Of a stretch of 64,000 nucleotides of DNA, positions 31,660 to 41,309 are shown in pieces (the first letter of the stretch is position 1; every line of letters starts with the position of its first letter). A program made the translations under genes and the position numbers. The notes under the pieces are model-generated. The model was not told the DNA's origin, searched no databases, and saw only the letters and a program-made list of their open reading frames with translations. The stretch spans positions 2,852,001 to 2,916,000 of the forward strand of contig NZ_AP028461.1 of assembly GCF_033097365.1 (NCBI RefSeq). Reading direction: 5' to 3'. Source of the DNA: Actinoplanes sichuanensis. Lineage in GTDB: Bacteria; Actinomycetota; Actinomycetes; Mycobacteriales; Micromonosporaceae.

Positions 31660-32310
31660 ATGATGCGTCATTCCCACCTGCCCGCCACCGTGCTGCGCCG
31701 CGGCCTGCTCGCCGGCGCCGCCGTCACCGCCGCCTTCGTGCTGTCGGCCTGCGGCGGCAGCGACCACCCGTCGGGCGACACCGGCATGAACCACGGCGCC
31801 ACCACCGCCGCGTCCCCGGCCGCGTCGGCGGTCGGCACGTTCAACGACGCCGACGTCACCTTCGCCCAGGCGATGATCCCGCACCACCAGCAGGCCGTGC
31901 AGATGGCCGACATGGCCGACGGCCGCGCCGCCGACGCCGCCGTCAAAGAGCTCGCCGGCAAGATCCAGGCAGCACAGCAGCCCGAGATCGACACCATGAC
32001 CGGCTGGCTGACCGCCTGGGGCAAACCCGCCCCCGCACCGCACATGAGCACCGGCTCCGGCATGGGCCACGGCTCGATGCCCGGCATGATGACCGACGCC
32101 GACATGCAAAAGCTCATGGACGCCGAGGGAGCCGCGTTCGACAGGCATTTCCTGACCATGATGATCAGCCACCACGAGGGCGCGATCGAGATGGCCCAGA
32201 CCGAGGTGGCGCAGGGCTCCAATCCCGAGGCCGAAGCCCTCGCGCAGAAGATCATCACCGATCAGCAGGCCGAGATCACCACGATGAAGACCATCCTCGA
32301 ACGCCTCTGA
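31660..32310 (+). CDS. DUF305 lipoprotein, copper-associated
   Basis: The 216-residue protein has a lipobox LSAC and two DUF305 halves with HHQQAVQMADMAD and HHEGAIEMAQTEV, plus Met/His-rich stretches (HMSTGSGMGHGSMPGMM) suited to copper binding. It is exported and lipid-anchored. DUF305 proteins are commonly linked to copper and silver resistance. Confidence 0.85.
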   Translation: MMRHSHLPATVLRRGLLAGAAVTAAFVLSACGGSDHPSGDTGMNHGATTAASPAASAVGTFNDADVTFAQAMIPHHQQAVQMADMADGRAADAAVKELAGKIQAAQQPEIDTMTGWLTAWGKPAPAPHMSTGSGMGHGSMPGMMTDADMQKLMDAEGAAFDRHFLTMMISHHEGAIEMAQTEVAQGSNPEAEALAQKIITDQQAEITTMKTILERL

Positions 32311-32326
32311 TCCCGTAGATCCGCGT

Positions 32327-32353
32327 ACGGCCGGGCCTCACGTGCCCGGCCGT
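32327..32353 (+). terminator. terminator after the DUF305 gene
   Basis: ACGGCCGGGC and GCCCGGCCGT form a perfect 10-bp stem with a 7-base loop, 16 bases after the stop. Confidence 0.6.
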
Positions 32354-32549
32354 CCGCGGCCCACTGGCCGACGCGCCGCAGTGGCCCGCGCCCGGTGACG
32401 CTGGGTCAGCGGTCCACCAAACGGCAAGGGTCAGTAACCCATCGGGCTCCTGCAGGTTGGCAGTCAAAAGACGGCAGGATGGCCCGTCCTGGTCCTGACT
32501 TGCGCGCCCGGTCAAGCGTGTGACCTCTTTCCGAAGGAGAATCGGGAGC

Positions 32550-33155
32550 ATGAAACGGCTCTTTCTCGTGGGTGCGGTGTCGGTTCTGACCATGGCCGGG
32601 TGCACCGGCGCCGACGGTTCTGCCCCCGTTGCCGGACCGGCCGGCGTGACCGTGGCGGCGTCGTCGTCGGCTGAGGCGCAGCCGCTGCTGGCCCGCTACG
32701 GCCTGGCCGGCAAGAGCACGGTGGAGGTCATCGACCAGCTCGACCGGTTGGCACCGCAGCAGCGCCCGGCCGGGTTGAAGGCGTCCCTGCGGGTCGGTGA
32801 GCTGCTGATCTCCGACGGCGGGCAGGAGTACCGCCTGCCGATCCCCGCCGACCGGTTCTACCTGTCGGCCGGCCCGTACCTGCAGCAGACCCACGACTGC
32901 TTCTTCCATGCGCTCACCGGCTGCAAGGGTGAACTGGCCGGCAGGCAGGTGCAGGTCGAGATCGTCGACGATGCCGACGGTGCGGTTCTGGTGGACGAGT
33001 CGCGGACCACCTTCGCCAACGGCTTCGTCGGGTTCTGGTTGCCGCGCGACATCACCGGCACTCTGCGGATCACCTCTGACGGCAAGACCGCTGAGTCGAA
33101 GATCAGCACCCGCGCAGACGCTCCGACCTGCCTGACCACACTACGACTGGCCTGA
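32550..33155 (+). CDS. cueP: CueP-like periplasmic copper-binding lipoprotein
   Basis: The 201-residue product has a lipoprotein signal (LTMAGCTG) and the CueP signature CFFHALTGCKGEL preceded by QQTHD, as well as the ending DAPTCLTTL. In Salmonella CueP stores periplasmic copper and supplies it to SodC. The next genes form a typical copper export set. Confidence 0.75.
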   Translation: MKRLFLVGAVSVLTMAGCTGADGSAPVAGPAGVTVAASSSAEAQPLLARYGLAGKSTVEVIDQLDRLAPQQRPAGLKASLRVGELLISDGGQEYRLPIPADRFYLSAGPYLQQTHDCFFHALTGCKGELAGRQVQVEIVDDADGAVLVDESRTTFANGFVGFWLPRDITGTLRITSDGKTAESKISTRADAPTCLTTLRLA

Positions 33156-33229
33156 CCGGCACGTGGCCCGAGGCCGCCCGCTGACCCTTTCCTCGCGCGC
33201 CGTGCAGCGCATCACCACCCCGATACTTG

Positions 33230-33246
33230 ATACCCCTGGGGGGTAT
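33230..33246. promoter_or_regulatory. CsoR-type copper operator before copZ
   Basis: ATACCCCTGGGGGGTAT is a near-palindrome of TACCCC and GGGGTA halves, close to the known CsoR operator pattern. It lies 64 bases before the copZ start. The csoR gene is at 38185-38484. Confidence 0.65.
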
Positions 33247-33309
33247 GGGTATGGTTGGTCGTGGGCGGTGACGTCCCACCGCGCACGTCCAACGGCAAGG
33301 GAGATCGTG

Positions 33310-33516
33310 ATGGCTACCCAGACCTACACCGTGACCGGCATGACCTGCTCGCACTGCGTCAACTCCGTCAGCGCCGAGGTCGGCGCGATCCCCGGCGTCA
33401 CCGACGTCCAGGTCGACCTCGCCTCCGGCACGGTCACCGTCACCAGCGACCAGCCCGTCGACGAGACCGCGGTCGCCGCGGCCGTCGACGAGGCCGGCTA
33501 CGAACTCGCGAGGTAG
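33310..33516 (+). CDS. copZ: CopZ-like copper chaperone
   Basis: The 68-residue HMA protein has the metal loop GMTCSHC and the typical ends (VDEAGYELAR). It carries Cu(I) to the P-type ATPase. The ATG at 33310 lies downstream of the CsoR-type box; the longer in-frame reading covers that box and is rejected. The next gene starts 2 bases after its stop. Confidence 0.9.
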   Translation: MATQTYTVTGMTCSHCVNSVSAEVGAIPGVTDVQVDLASGTVTVTSDQPVDETAVAAAVDEAGYELAR

Positions 33517-33518
33517 TC

Positions 33519-34487
33519 GTGAACACCGCCATCAAGCTGGGCGGCTTCGGCATCGGGCTGGCGGCCGTCTTCACGGCCGCCCTCGGCCTCGGCAGCCTCT
33601 TCCCGGCACCCGCACCCACCACCCCGGCCGCCCACGGCGGCGGCCACACCGACACGACACCCGAGCAGAACACCCCGGCAGCGGTGCTGCCGGCCGGGCT
33701 GCAGATCGGCCAGGACGGCTACCGGCTCACCCCACTCAGCGGCAACCTCTCGACCGGTACGCCGCAGCCGTTCCGTTTCCAGATCACCGGCCCGGACGAC
33801 CGGCCGGTCACCGATTACACGACCAGCCACGACAAGGACCTGCACCTGATCGTGGTCCGCCGTGACCTGTCCGGGTTCCAGCACGTGCACCCCGAGCTCG
33901 GCGGCGACGGCGTCTGGTCGATCCCCCTCGCCGTGGCTGCCGCCGGACAGTACCGGGTCTTCGCCGACTTCCAGCCGGCCGGGCACGACGGCCTCACCCT
34001 CGGCGCCGACGTCCCCGCAGCCGGCGACTACCAGCCCGCCCCGCTTCCCGCGACCGCCAGGTCCACGACGGTCGACGGCTACACCGTCACCTTGACCGGA
34101 GACCTGAACCCCGGCGCTTCGTCGAAGCTGACCCTGTCGGTCAGCAAGGACGGCGAGCCGGTCACCGACTTGCAGCCCTACCTCGGCGCGTACGGCCACC
34201 TGGTCGCGCTGCGCGACGGTGACCTGGCCTACCTGCACGTACACCCCGACGGCACTCCCGGCGACGGCCGCACCACCGCCGGCCCCGACGTCGCCTTCCA
34301 CGCCGAGGTTCCGTCCGCCGGCGCCTACCGGCTCTACCTCGACTTCCAGCACGATGGGAAGGTCCGTACCGCCGAGTTCACCGCCGTCGCCGGAGCCGCC
34401 ACCGGCGTGCCGAGCGCTACGCCACCGGCCGCCTCCGCCGCGCCGAGCCCGTCCGGACACGGCGCCGACGGCCACACCCACGACTGA
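33519..34487 (+). CDS. secreted HxH-rich protein of the copper operon
   Basis: The 322-residue protein has an N-terminal hydrophobic segment (residues 6-28) and then a beta-rich region with DLHLIVVRRDLSGFQHVHPE and AYLHVHPDGTPGDG, plus His-rich ends (HGGGHTDT and HGADGHTHD). It is anchored to or released from the membrane. Such proteins lie between copZ and copA in many actinomycetes and may hold copper outside the membrane. Confidence 0.7.
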   Translation: MNTAIKLGGFGIGLAAVFTAALGLGSLFPAPAPTTPAAHGGGHTDTTPEQNTPAAVLPAGLQIGQDGYRLTPLSGNLSTGTPQPFRFQITGPDDRPVTDYTTSHDKDLHLIVVRRDLSGFQHVHPELGGDGVWSIPLAVAAAGQYRVFADFQPAGHDGLTLGADVPAAGDYQPAPLPATARSTTVDGYTVTLTGDLNPGASSKLTLSVSKDGEPVTDLQPYLGAYGHLVALRDGDLAYLHVHPDGTPGDGRTTAGPDVAFHAEVPSAGAYRLYLDFQHDGKVRTAEFTAVAGAATGVPSATPPAASAAPSPSGHGADGHTHD

Positions 34488-34499
34488 AAGGAGAGCGCC

Positions 34500-36764
34500 A
34501 TGGCAACCGTCGCCGGGCCGCCGCCCGTGGCCCCGAACCGGATCGAGTTGGCGATCGGCGGCATGACCTGCGCCTCCTGCGCCGCGCGGATCGAGAAGAA
34601 ACTCAACCGCATGGACGGCGTGGTCGCGACCGTCAACTACGCCACCGAGAAGGCCAGCGTCACCTACCCCGACGCGGTCACCGCCGAGGACCTGATCGCG
34701 ACCGTCGAGAAGACCGGCTACACCGCCAAACCACCGCCGCCACCGCAACAGCCCGGCGACGACCCCGCCGAACAGGCGCAGCCGGTCGACGAACTCCAGA
34801 CATTGCGGACCCGCCTGTTCACCTCGATCGTGCTCAGCGTGCCGGTGGTGCTGCTCGCGATGGTGCCGGCCTGGCAGTTCACCTACTGGCAGTGGCTGTC
34901 GCTGACCCTGGCCGCCCCGGTCGTGGTCTGGGGCGGGCTGCCGTTCCACAAAGCCGCCTGGACCAACCTGCGCCACGGCGCCGCGACCATGGACACCCTC
35001 ATCTCGATGGGCACGATCGCCGCATTCGGCTGGTCGCTGTGGGCACTGTTCTTCGGCACCGCCGGCACACCGGGCATGACCCACCCGTTCAGCCTCGACA
35101 TCGGCACCACCGACGGCGCGAGCGCCATCTACCTGGAAGCCGCCGCCGGGGTCACCACCTTCATCCTCGCCGGCCGCTACTTCGAGGCCCGCTCCAAGCG
35201 CCGGGCCGGCGCCGCCATGCGGGCCCTGCTGGAACTCGGCGCCAAGGACGTCGCCGTGCTGCGCGACGGCACCGAACGGCGGATCCCGGTCGCCGACCTG
35301 GCGGTGGGGGACCGGTTCGTGGTCCGGCCGGGGGAGAAGATCGCCACCGACGGCGTCATCGAAGACGGCACCTCGGCCGTCGACGTGAGCATGCTGACCG
35401 GCGAGTCCGTGCCGGTCGAGGTCGCCCCCGGCGACCCGGTGGCCGGCGCGACCGTCAACGCCGGCGGCCGGCTGATCGTACGGGCCACCCGGATCGGCGC
35501 CGACACCCAGCTCGCCCAGATGGCGAAGCTGGTCGAGCAGGCCCAGACCGGCAAGGCCGCCGTCCAGCGGCTCGCCGACCGCATCTCCGGCGTGTTCGTG
35601 CCGATCGTGATCGCCCTCGCCGTCGCCACGCTCGGCTGGTGGGTCGGCACCGGCTCCGGCTGGACGGCCGCGTTCACCGCCGCCGTCGCCGTACTGATCA
35701 TCGCCTGCCCCTGCGCGCTCGGCCTGGCCACCCCGACGGCGCTACTGGTCGGCACCGGCCGCGGCGCGCAACTCGGGATCCTGATCAAAGGCCCGGAAAC
35801 CCTCGAGTCGACCCGGACCGTGGACACCGTCGTGCTGGACAAGACCGGCACCGTGACCACCGGCCGAATGAGCTTGGTCGACGTGGTCCCCGCCGCAGGC
35901 GTCGACCGTGACGAGTTGCTACGCCTGGCCGGGGCGGTCGAGGCCGCCTCGGAGCACCCGATCGCTCAGGCGATCGCGTCGGCGGCCGCCGACAGCGCGC
36001 CGCTGCCGCAGGTGACCGGGTTCGCCAGCACCGAAGGGCTCGGTGTCACCGGCACCGCCGACGGCCACGCCGTGCACGTCGGTCGCATCGCGCTGCTGCG
36101 CCAGGCCGGGTTGACGGTGCCCGACGACGTCGAGCAGGCCGTCGCCGCCGCCCACAAGGCCGGGCAGACCGCCGTGGTCGCCGGTTGGGACGGCCAGGCC
36201 CGCGGCGTCCTCGCCGTCGCCGACACCGTCAAGGCGACCAGCCGCGACGCCGTCGCCCGGTTGCGGGCGCTGGGCCTGTCGCCGGTGCTACTCACCGGGG
36301 ACAACGAGACCGTGGCTCGGGCGGTCGCCGCGCAGGTCGGCATCACCGAAGTGATCGCCGAGGTGCTGCCGACCGACAAGGTCGACGTGGTCAAACGGCT
36401 GCAGGAACAGGGCAAGGTCGTGGCGATGGTCGGCGACGGCGTCAACGACGCCGCCGCCCTGGCCCAGGCCGACCTCGGGCTGGCGATGGGCACGGGCACC
36501 GACGCCGCGATCGAGGCGTCCGACCTGACCTTGGTCCGTGGTGACCTGATGGCCGCCGCCGACGCGATCCTGCTGTCCCGGCGAACCCTGCGCATCATCA
36601 AGAGCAACCTGTTCTGGGCCTTCGCCTACAACGTCGCAGCGCTACCCTTGGCCGCGGCCGGGCTGCTCAACCCCATGATCGCCGGAGCGGCGATGGCGTT
36701 CAGCTCGGTGTTCGTCGTCGCCAACAGCCTGCGGCTGCGCCGCTTCACCGGCATCAAGAATTAG
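34500..36764 (+). CDS. copA: copper-translocating P-type ATPase (CopA-like)
   Basis: The 754-residue P1B-ATPase has one N-terminal HMA domain (CASC at 24-27), an LTGESVP actuator loop, the CPC metal site at residues 403-405, the DKTGTVT phosphorylation motif with Asp447, SEHPIAQ, and [10 protein letters not shown]. All catalytic residues are present. CPC in helix 6 fits Cu(I) export. A strong AAAGGAGAG precedes the ATG, 12 bases after the previous gene. Confidence 0.92.
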   Translation: MATVAGPPPVAPNRIELAIGGMTCASCAARIEKKLNRMDGVVATVNYATEKASVTYPDAVTAEDLIATVEKTGYTAKPPPPPQQPGDDPAEQAQPVDELQTLRTRLFTSIVLSVPVVLLAMVPAWQFTYWQWLSLTLAAPVVVWGGLPFHKAAWTNLRHGAATMDTLISMGTIAAFGWSLWALFFGTAGTPGMTHPFSLDIGTTDGASAIYLEAAAGVTTFILAGRYFEARSKRRAGAAMRALLELGAKDVAVLRDGTERRIPVADLAVGDRFVVRPGEKIATDGVIEDGTSAVDVSMLTGESVPVEVAPGDPVAGATVNAGGRLIVRATRIGADTQLAQMAKLVEQAQTGKAAVQRLADRISGVFVPIVIALAVATLGWWVGTGSGWTAAFTAAVAVLIIACPCALGLATPTALLVGTGRGAQLGILIKGPETLESTRTVDTVVLDKTGTVTTGRMSLVDVVPAAGVDRDELLRLAGAVEAASEHPIAQAIASAAADSAPLPQVTGFASTEGLGVTGTADGHAVHVGRIALLRQAGLTVPDDVEQAVAAAHKAGQTAVVAGWDGQARGVLAVADTVKATSRDAVARLRALGLSPVLLTGDNETVARAVAAQVGITEVIAEVLPTDKVDVVKRLQEQGKVVAMVGDGVNDAAALAQADLGLAMGTGTDAAIEASDLTLVRGDLMAAADAILLSRRTLRIIKSNLFWAFAYNVAALPLAAAGLLNPMIAGAAMAFSSVFVVANSLRLRRFTGIKN

Positions 36765-36772
36765 GTCGTACG

Positions 36773-36817
36773 ACAGTGCCGCCCGCACCCGCCGAGGACG
36801 GATGCAGGCGGCACTGT
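36773..36817. terminator. bidirectional terminator between copA and the NlpC/P60 gene
   Basis: ACAGTGCCGCC and GGCGGCACTGT form an 11-bp stem with further pairing inside. It separates two convergent genes. Confidence 0.65.
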
Positions 36818-36862
36818 GCGATGCCCGAGCATGAATCACGTACGGGCATCCCCGCACTGTGG

Positions 36863-37444
36863 TCAGACCAGGCGCCGTACCACGTAGTTCTTGGTCCAGA
36901 TCTTCTGCTTGGTGACGGTCTTGCCGGTTCGCGGCGCGGCCCACATCTTGCCGCCACCGGCGTAGATGCCGGCGTGCGTGCCCTTCGTTCCGGTACGGAT
37001 GACGATCAGGTCACCCGCGCGGGCCTTGGACTTGGCGACGGCCTTGCCGTACCGCTGCTGCAGGTGGGCCTTGTGCGGCAGCTTCTTGCCCGCCGCCTTC
37101 TTGTAGACGTACATGGTGTAGCCCGAGCAGTCGAACCGCTTGGGCCCGGCCGCACCGAACTTGTACTTCTTGCCCTTGTGCTTCGCCGCCTCGGTCATGA
37201 TCCGATTCGCGGCCGCCTTGGACTTGGCGGCCTGGGACGCGGCCGTGACGGTGATGCCGGCCTGGCTGAACACCACGCTGGTCGGCGAGGACACCTGCGT
37301 GGAGGCGGCCGTCGAGGACTGCGTCGCGGCGGAGGCTGACTGCGGAGTGCCGAGCCCGCCGGTCAGCAGACCGAGACCCACGGACAGGGCGAGAGTGCCG
37401 GTTCCCAGGGTACGGGTGGGCCGGCTCAGGGTGCTTACGCGCAC
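36863..37444 (-). CDS. NlpC/P60 cell-wall hydrolase
   Basis: The 193-residue protein has a signal peptide (TGTLALSVGLGLLTGG...SASAATQ), a linker, and an NlpC/P60 domain with the catalytic Cys in RFDCSGYTMYVYKK and the His in GTKGTHAGIYAGGGKMW. It cleaves peptidoglycan stem peptides. The GTG at 37444 is preceded by GGAGGG. The leader contains a likely c-di-AMP riboswitch, the usual control for such wall hydrolases in actinobacteria. Confidence 0.85.
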   Translation of the reverse strand: MRVSTLSRPTRTLGTGTLALSVGLGLLTGGLGTPQSASAATQSSTAASTQVSSPTSVVFSQAGITVTAASQAAKSKAAANRIMTEAAKHKGKKYKFGAAGPKRFDCSGYTMYVYKKAAGKKLPHKAHLQQRYGKAVAKSKARAGDLIVIRTGTKGTHAGIYAGGGKMWAAPRTGKTVTKQKIWTKNYVVRRLV

Positions 37445-37454
37445 GGTGATGGAT

Positions 37455-37612
37455 TCCCTCCGGCACGCCTGCGAGGTTAGCTGTCGGATTCGGGCGCGAA
37501 GGTCGCCCGGCCGCACGGTGGCGGCTTCACCCCGAGGCCCTCAACCCCGGCTGCCGCAGTACGGCGTGCCGGTCGAGGACCGATGGTGGTTCCCCCGTCC
37601 CTGCCCCCGATT
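37455..37612 (-). ncRNA. ydaO-yuaA (c-di-AMP) riboswitch
   Basis: On the minus strand the leader contains AATCGGGGGCAGGGACGGGG followed by GAACCA near its start, GGGGTGAAGCCG in the middle, and CCCGAATCCGACAGCTAACC then TCGCAGGCG at its end. The order and sequence match the conserved core of the ydaO class as found before actinobacterial NlpC/P60 and Rpf genes. Binding of c-di-AMP normally turns expression off. Confidence 0.8.
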
Positions 37613-38184
37613 GCCTCATGACTCGTCATGCGGTTCGTGCCACCGGACCGGGGCAGGGCTCGGCGTGGTCCGGGTCGGCACGACCGGCGAGCAGGTGCCC
37701 GCCGCCCCTCCTTGATAGCCCGGCCCGCGCCGGTCCTGGGCCCGGCAGTCGATCACGCACAGTGATGACCGCGCCGGAGGGAGTCCGATTTGGAAGGGCA
37801 CTGCGAGGTTTGTCGACACGCTGTGCTGATGTGTGCTTGACGCGACGTGAGGTTGATCTGTGAAAGGGAACACGCAGACCCGAACGTGGTCGCTGTGCGT
37901 GGCCTCGACCGGGTTCCCCGGTTCGTCGTGTCCACGCCGACTGCCGGCCCGCCGATCATGACCGGGTATCCACCCCTCGTCGCCCGAACCGATGACCACC
38001 CAGCGGTCCGGAGGTGACCGCATACCGCGGCCTTGCGAACGGCGGTCACGGCGGCGATGCAACCACAGGCCCGCTCAACCGGCCGCGCCGTCGAGCGATC
38101 AGGCCGACCCGGTCGACGGCACGGCACCTTCGACAGCAGCTGGGTGAGCGGATCGGACCCGGCCGGTGGCAACGATCGCCCGAC
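37613..38184. other. 570-base stretch without a recognised gene
   Basis: It lies upstream of the riboswitch and downstream of csoR. Open frames here lack ribosome sites and protein-like composition. It probably includes the promoter of the NlpC/P60 gene. Confidence 0.5.
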
Positions 38185-38484
38185 TCAGGACTTCACGAGC
38201 CGGGCGATAGCCGCACTCGCCTCCTTGATCTTCGCGTCCACGTCGCCCTCGGACGCGGCGTGCACCACGCAATGGCGCAGATGATCTTCGAGCAGGCCGA
38301 CCGCCACCGCGTGCAGGGCGCTCTTGGCGGCCGAGATCTGGGTCAGGATGTCGATGCAGTAGGTGTCCTCGTCGACCATCCGCTGCAGTCCACGGATCTG
38401 CCCCTCGACCCGCTTCAGCCGCGCCATCAGCGCCTGTTTCTCCGCCGAATACCCGTGCGGCCCGGCCGGTTTCGCCTCACTCAT
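38185..38484 (-). CDS. csoR: CsoR copper-sensing repressor
   Basis: The 99-residue DUF156 protein has LKRVEGQIRGLQRMVDEDTY and the Cu(I) ligands Cys43, His68 and Cys72, with exactly the spacing of the Mycobacterium tuberculosis protein (25 and 4 residues). It is a cytosolic repressor released by Cu(I). The likely operator is at 33230-33246. It is separated from the copper operon by the NlpC/P60 gene. Confidence 0.9.
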   Translation of the reverse strand: MSEAKPAGPHGYSAEKQALMARLKRVEGQIRGLQRMVDEDTYCIDILTQISAAKSALHAVAVGLLEDHLRHCVVHAASEGDVDAKIKEASAAIARLVKS

Positions 38485-38844
38485 GCCGTGCAAGATACCC
38501 GGCACCGGTATGAGCCGGCGGCGGCCACGACACGCCCCGGCGGCGCCGCGCCCGCGATGTCGTAGCAGGGCCGGCACCCTTCGGCGCGGGCAGGTGGTCG
38601 CCTGTACCCGACACTGACGGATCGCCCATTCGGTCCATCGCTGCCAGTTGATCATCTGCGGCACACTTCATCTCATGTCGCAGCCGTACCTCGATGATTC
38701 CTGGCCGCCACTATCCGGCCGTCTCTCGCACCGGCTGTACGAGAGGTCCGTCCCGGCTGCTTCCGGTACGAGTGCGTCGTACCCGTCGTGCAGCCGCCCC
38801 CGGCCCGGCATGGCGACCGGATTCAATGCCGCGGTGGTAGCCGC
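38485..38844. other. 360-base stretch upstream of csoR
   Basis: I see no convincing gene and no clear TACCCC/GGGGTA box here. It holds the promoters of csoR and of the divergent membrane protein. Confidence 0.4.
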
Positions 38845-39708
38845 GTGAAAATCACCCCACCCTGGCAAGGATGGATGGATCGCCGCGAGGCGGAGAAGGC
38901 CCGCAAGGAGGAAGAGCGCCGCCTGCAGGAGGAGAAACGCAAACGGGAGGAACGCCGGGCCATGATCATCCTGGCGTCGATGGCCGTCGTCGGCATGATC
39001 ATCGCCGGGATCGGTGCACTGTTCGAGGACGACAAGCCGGCTGAACCGGCTACGGCCGCCACGGCCGCGGCAGCACTCGCGGACACGCCGGTCGAGGCCA
39101 CGTCGCCGACCCCCTCCGCGGCCGTCACGACCACGCCACCACCGCCGAAACACGGTATCGACCTGATCTGCTCCTCCGATGCGGAGCAGACCACCACCAC
39201 GACGTTCACCGTGCCGGCCGACTCGAAGGGCCGATACGACTTCCGCGAAGTCTGGAAAGCCGAGCAGTACGACTGCGACCTCGCGGCGGTGAACGGCACT
39301 CCGCAGGTCGAGATGACGCCCACCACCAGCCTGCAGAAGAAGGCGATGAAGGCGGCAGAGTACACCGAACCCGACATCTCTTCACTTTTCGACCTCTGTG
39401 CGCAAGCAAGCCCCGCTGACGTCTACCTCTCGAACACCTTCACCATGAGCGAAGCCCAGGCCACCGAACTGACCGGTGCACTCATGCTGTGCCCGTCACA
39501 CCCTTTCGCCGACGAGTGGCGCAAAGCCATCAAGAAGAGCGAGCAGGAGAGCGGCTCCGACTCAGGCGACGGTGAAGAAACCGTCAAGGGCGTCCACCCC
39601 GGCGCGTTCTGCACTCCCGAAGGGGCCCGCGGCTATACCTCGGCCGGCACGCTGATGAAGTGCAGCTACAAGTCGGGCGACAACCGCGCCCGGTGGCGCC
39701 GCGCCTAG
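38845..39708 (+). CDS. membrane protein with charged coiled coil and Cys-rich extracellular end
   Basis: The 287-residue protein starts with a highly charged coiled-coil segment (residues 10-38), one membrane helix (MIILASMAVVGMIIAGIGAL), a Thr/Pro/Ala-rich linker and an extracellular domain with several cysteines. It ends in HPGAFCTPEGARGYTSAGTL followed by MKC and RARWRR, a tail shared by many secreted actinobacterial proteins. The GTG at 38845 is chosen because the protein-like composition begins there. The function is unknown. Confidence 0.65.
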   Translation: MKITPPWQGWMDRREAEKARKEEERRLQEEKRKREERRAMIILASMAVVGMIIAGIGALFEDDKPAEPATAATAAAALADTPVEATSPTPSAAVTTTPPPPKHGIDLICSSDAEQTTTTTFTVPADSKGRYDFREVWKAEQYDCDLAAVNGTPQVEMTPTTSLQKKAMKAAEYTEPDISSLFDLCAQASPADVYLSNTFTMSEAQATELTGALMLCPSHPFADEWRKAIKKSEQESGSDSGDGEETVKGVHPGAFCTPEGARGYTSAGTLMKCSYKSGDNRARWRRA

Positions 39709-39738
39709 CCGGCAAGCCGCGAGCGTCGACGGCGTGTG

Positions 39739-41106
39739 TCAGCTCCCGGTCGGGTACGGCTTGGCAGCCGCTGTCCCCAGGGTCATGAAGGCGGGCAGGT
39801 TGAGGCTCCAGAAAGACGCCATGCAGCTGTACGCCGGGAAGAACCCACTGCATGAGGAGCTGCTGGGGCCGACCTCGATCGTGTATCCGGGCACACCCAG
39901 CGTGCCGTAGATCCAGTCGTCGGTGGCACCCGGCGCGAAGTAGTTCAGACCGCCGTCGCCGTGCACGACCGTGTACCTGTTGGACTTGGCCATGTTCGTG
40001 GCGATCGTCTTGAGATCGGTGTTGTTCGGCGCGAGCGAGTTCGTCCAGCCGTACGGATAGATGTTCAACTCGGCGTAACTGTGCAGCGTGAGGAACGTGC
40101 CGGTGGTGGCGGTCGTCGCCGCCGAGAAGTCGGCGGCCGGCTTGGTGTCGCGGTAGATGCTCGCCAGGAAGCTCTGAATGGCCCGCGTCTCCGGCTCGCT
40201 CGCGGCACTCGCACCGGGGTAGGTCTCGGTGCACTTGGTGCCCTGGTTGACGTCCCAGTGGTAACTCGAGTTCCGGTTGAGGTCGACTCCGAGCCCGGTG
40301 CCGGAGCACCCGTTGTCGTGGGCGTTCTTTCGCTGGGAGACGGGCCGCGTCGCGTTCGACGAGACGATGTCGACGCCGTCCGGGTTGGCGATCGGAATGA
40401 CCCACAACTCGGTCGTGTCCATCAGCTTCGTCACGGCAGCGACCTTGCCGTAGTTGGCCACCAGGTAGTCGATCCACATGTACGCGAGCTCACCGGTGGC
40501 CAGTTCGCGCGCGTGCATCTGGGCCATCAGCGTGAACTTCGGTTTCGAGCCGGCGGTGCTCAACGCGCAGTCACCGGTGGTGATCTTCGTGATGCACAGG
40601 GCCTGGATGTCGTGACCGCCCCGGTTCTGGGTCTTCAGCCACGACTGGCCGATGGTCTTCAGGACCGCCAGCTCCGGGTGGGCCGTCACGACCTGCTGGT
40701 TGTGGGTCTCGTGCGCGGCCGCGGTGTGATAGCCGCCGTAGTAGGTGCCGGCAGCGGCCTGCACGGACACCGGCACCGGCTGGTAGAGCGGTCCGGTGTA
40801 CCGCACGCTCAGGCCGTCGCGCCGTAGCCGCTGGGCTTGAGCCGCGGTCGCCAGGATCGGCGCCCCGTCTCGCGACAGTCCCTCCATGACGTCGTAGCCG
40901 CGCTTGTTGAGGTCGTCGGCCAGCTCACCCACGGCGGTGGTGGGCGAGGCCACCATCCAGTAACCCGGTTCGCCGGCGTCGGGGCCGGCCGCGGTCGCGC
41001 TGCCGGGCAGCATGAGCCCCGCAGAGATCAGCAGGAGCATCGTGATCGTCACTGCGGCCGGCAGCCGGCGCGCCCGTGATCGCCGGGAAGACGGGAACCT
41101 GGTCAT
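39739..41106 (-). CDS. secreted M14 zinc carboxypeptidase
   Basis: The 455-residue protein has a signal peptide (TMLLLISAGLMLPGSATAAG), a propeptide-like region to about residue 115, and an M14 domain with the zinc ligands in MAQMHARELATGE (HxxE) and TGTFLTLHSYAELNIYPYGW (His). The substrate-binding NPDG and the catalytic Glu in GVPGYTIEVGPSS are present. The ATG at 41106 precedes a basic n-region. It digests peptides outside the cell. Confidence 0.9.
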   Translation of the reverse strand: MTRFPSSRRSRARRLPAAVTITMLLLISAGLMLPGSATAAGPDAGEPGYWMVASPTTAVGELADDLNKRGYDVMEGLSRDGAPILATAAQAQRLRRDGLSVRYTGPLYQPVPVSVQAAAGTYYGGYHTAAAHETHNQQVVTAHPELAVLKTIGQSWLKTQNRGGHDIQALCITKITTGDCALSTAGSKPKFTLMAQMHARELATGELAYMWIDYLVANYGKVAAVTKLMDTTELWVIPIANPDGVDIVSSNATRPVSQRKNAHDNGCSGTGLGVDLNRNSSYHWDVNQGTKCTETYPGASAASEPETRAIQSFLASIYRDTKPAADFSAATTATTGTFLTLHSYAELNIYPYGWTNSLAPNNTDLKTIATNMAKSNRYTVVHGDGGLNYFAPGATDDWIYGTLGVPGYTIEVGPSSSSCSGFFPAYSCMASFWSLNLPAFMTLGTAAAKPYPTGS

Positions 41107-41164
41107 CGGCACCTCGGTCGTGTGATGGCCGGTGTCACCGAGCACCGACCGCTACTGATTCACG

Positions 41165-41176
41165 TTCATCGATGAA
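41165..41176. promoter_or_regulatory. TTCATCGATGAA palindrome upstream of the carboxypeptidase
   Basis: A perfect 12-bp palindrome lies 59 bases before the carboxypeptidase start. It may be an operator; the regulator is unknown. Confidence 0.35.
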
Positions 41177-41309
41177 TTTGTGGCCGTCAACATGCCGAGG
41201 TGGTCATATCGGTGCAGCAAAGTACCTGGCTGCGTGTGTCCGCTCACCGACGGTCATTCTTTGCGCAATGACGTGGCATTCAAGATCAAACCGATTAACA
41301 TGCGTCCCC

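Noticed and set aside
34500..36764. Cadmium/zinc specificity for the P-type ATPase
   Set aside because: The CPC motif, the single HMA domain and the CopZ/CsoR/CueP neighbours point to copper.
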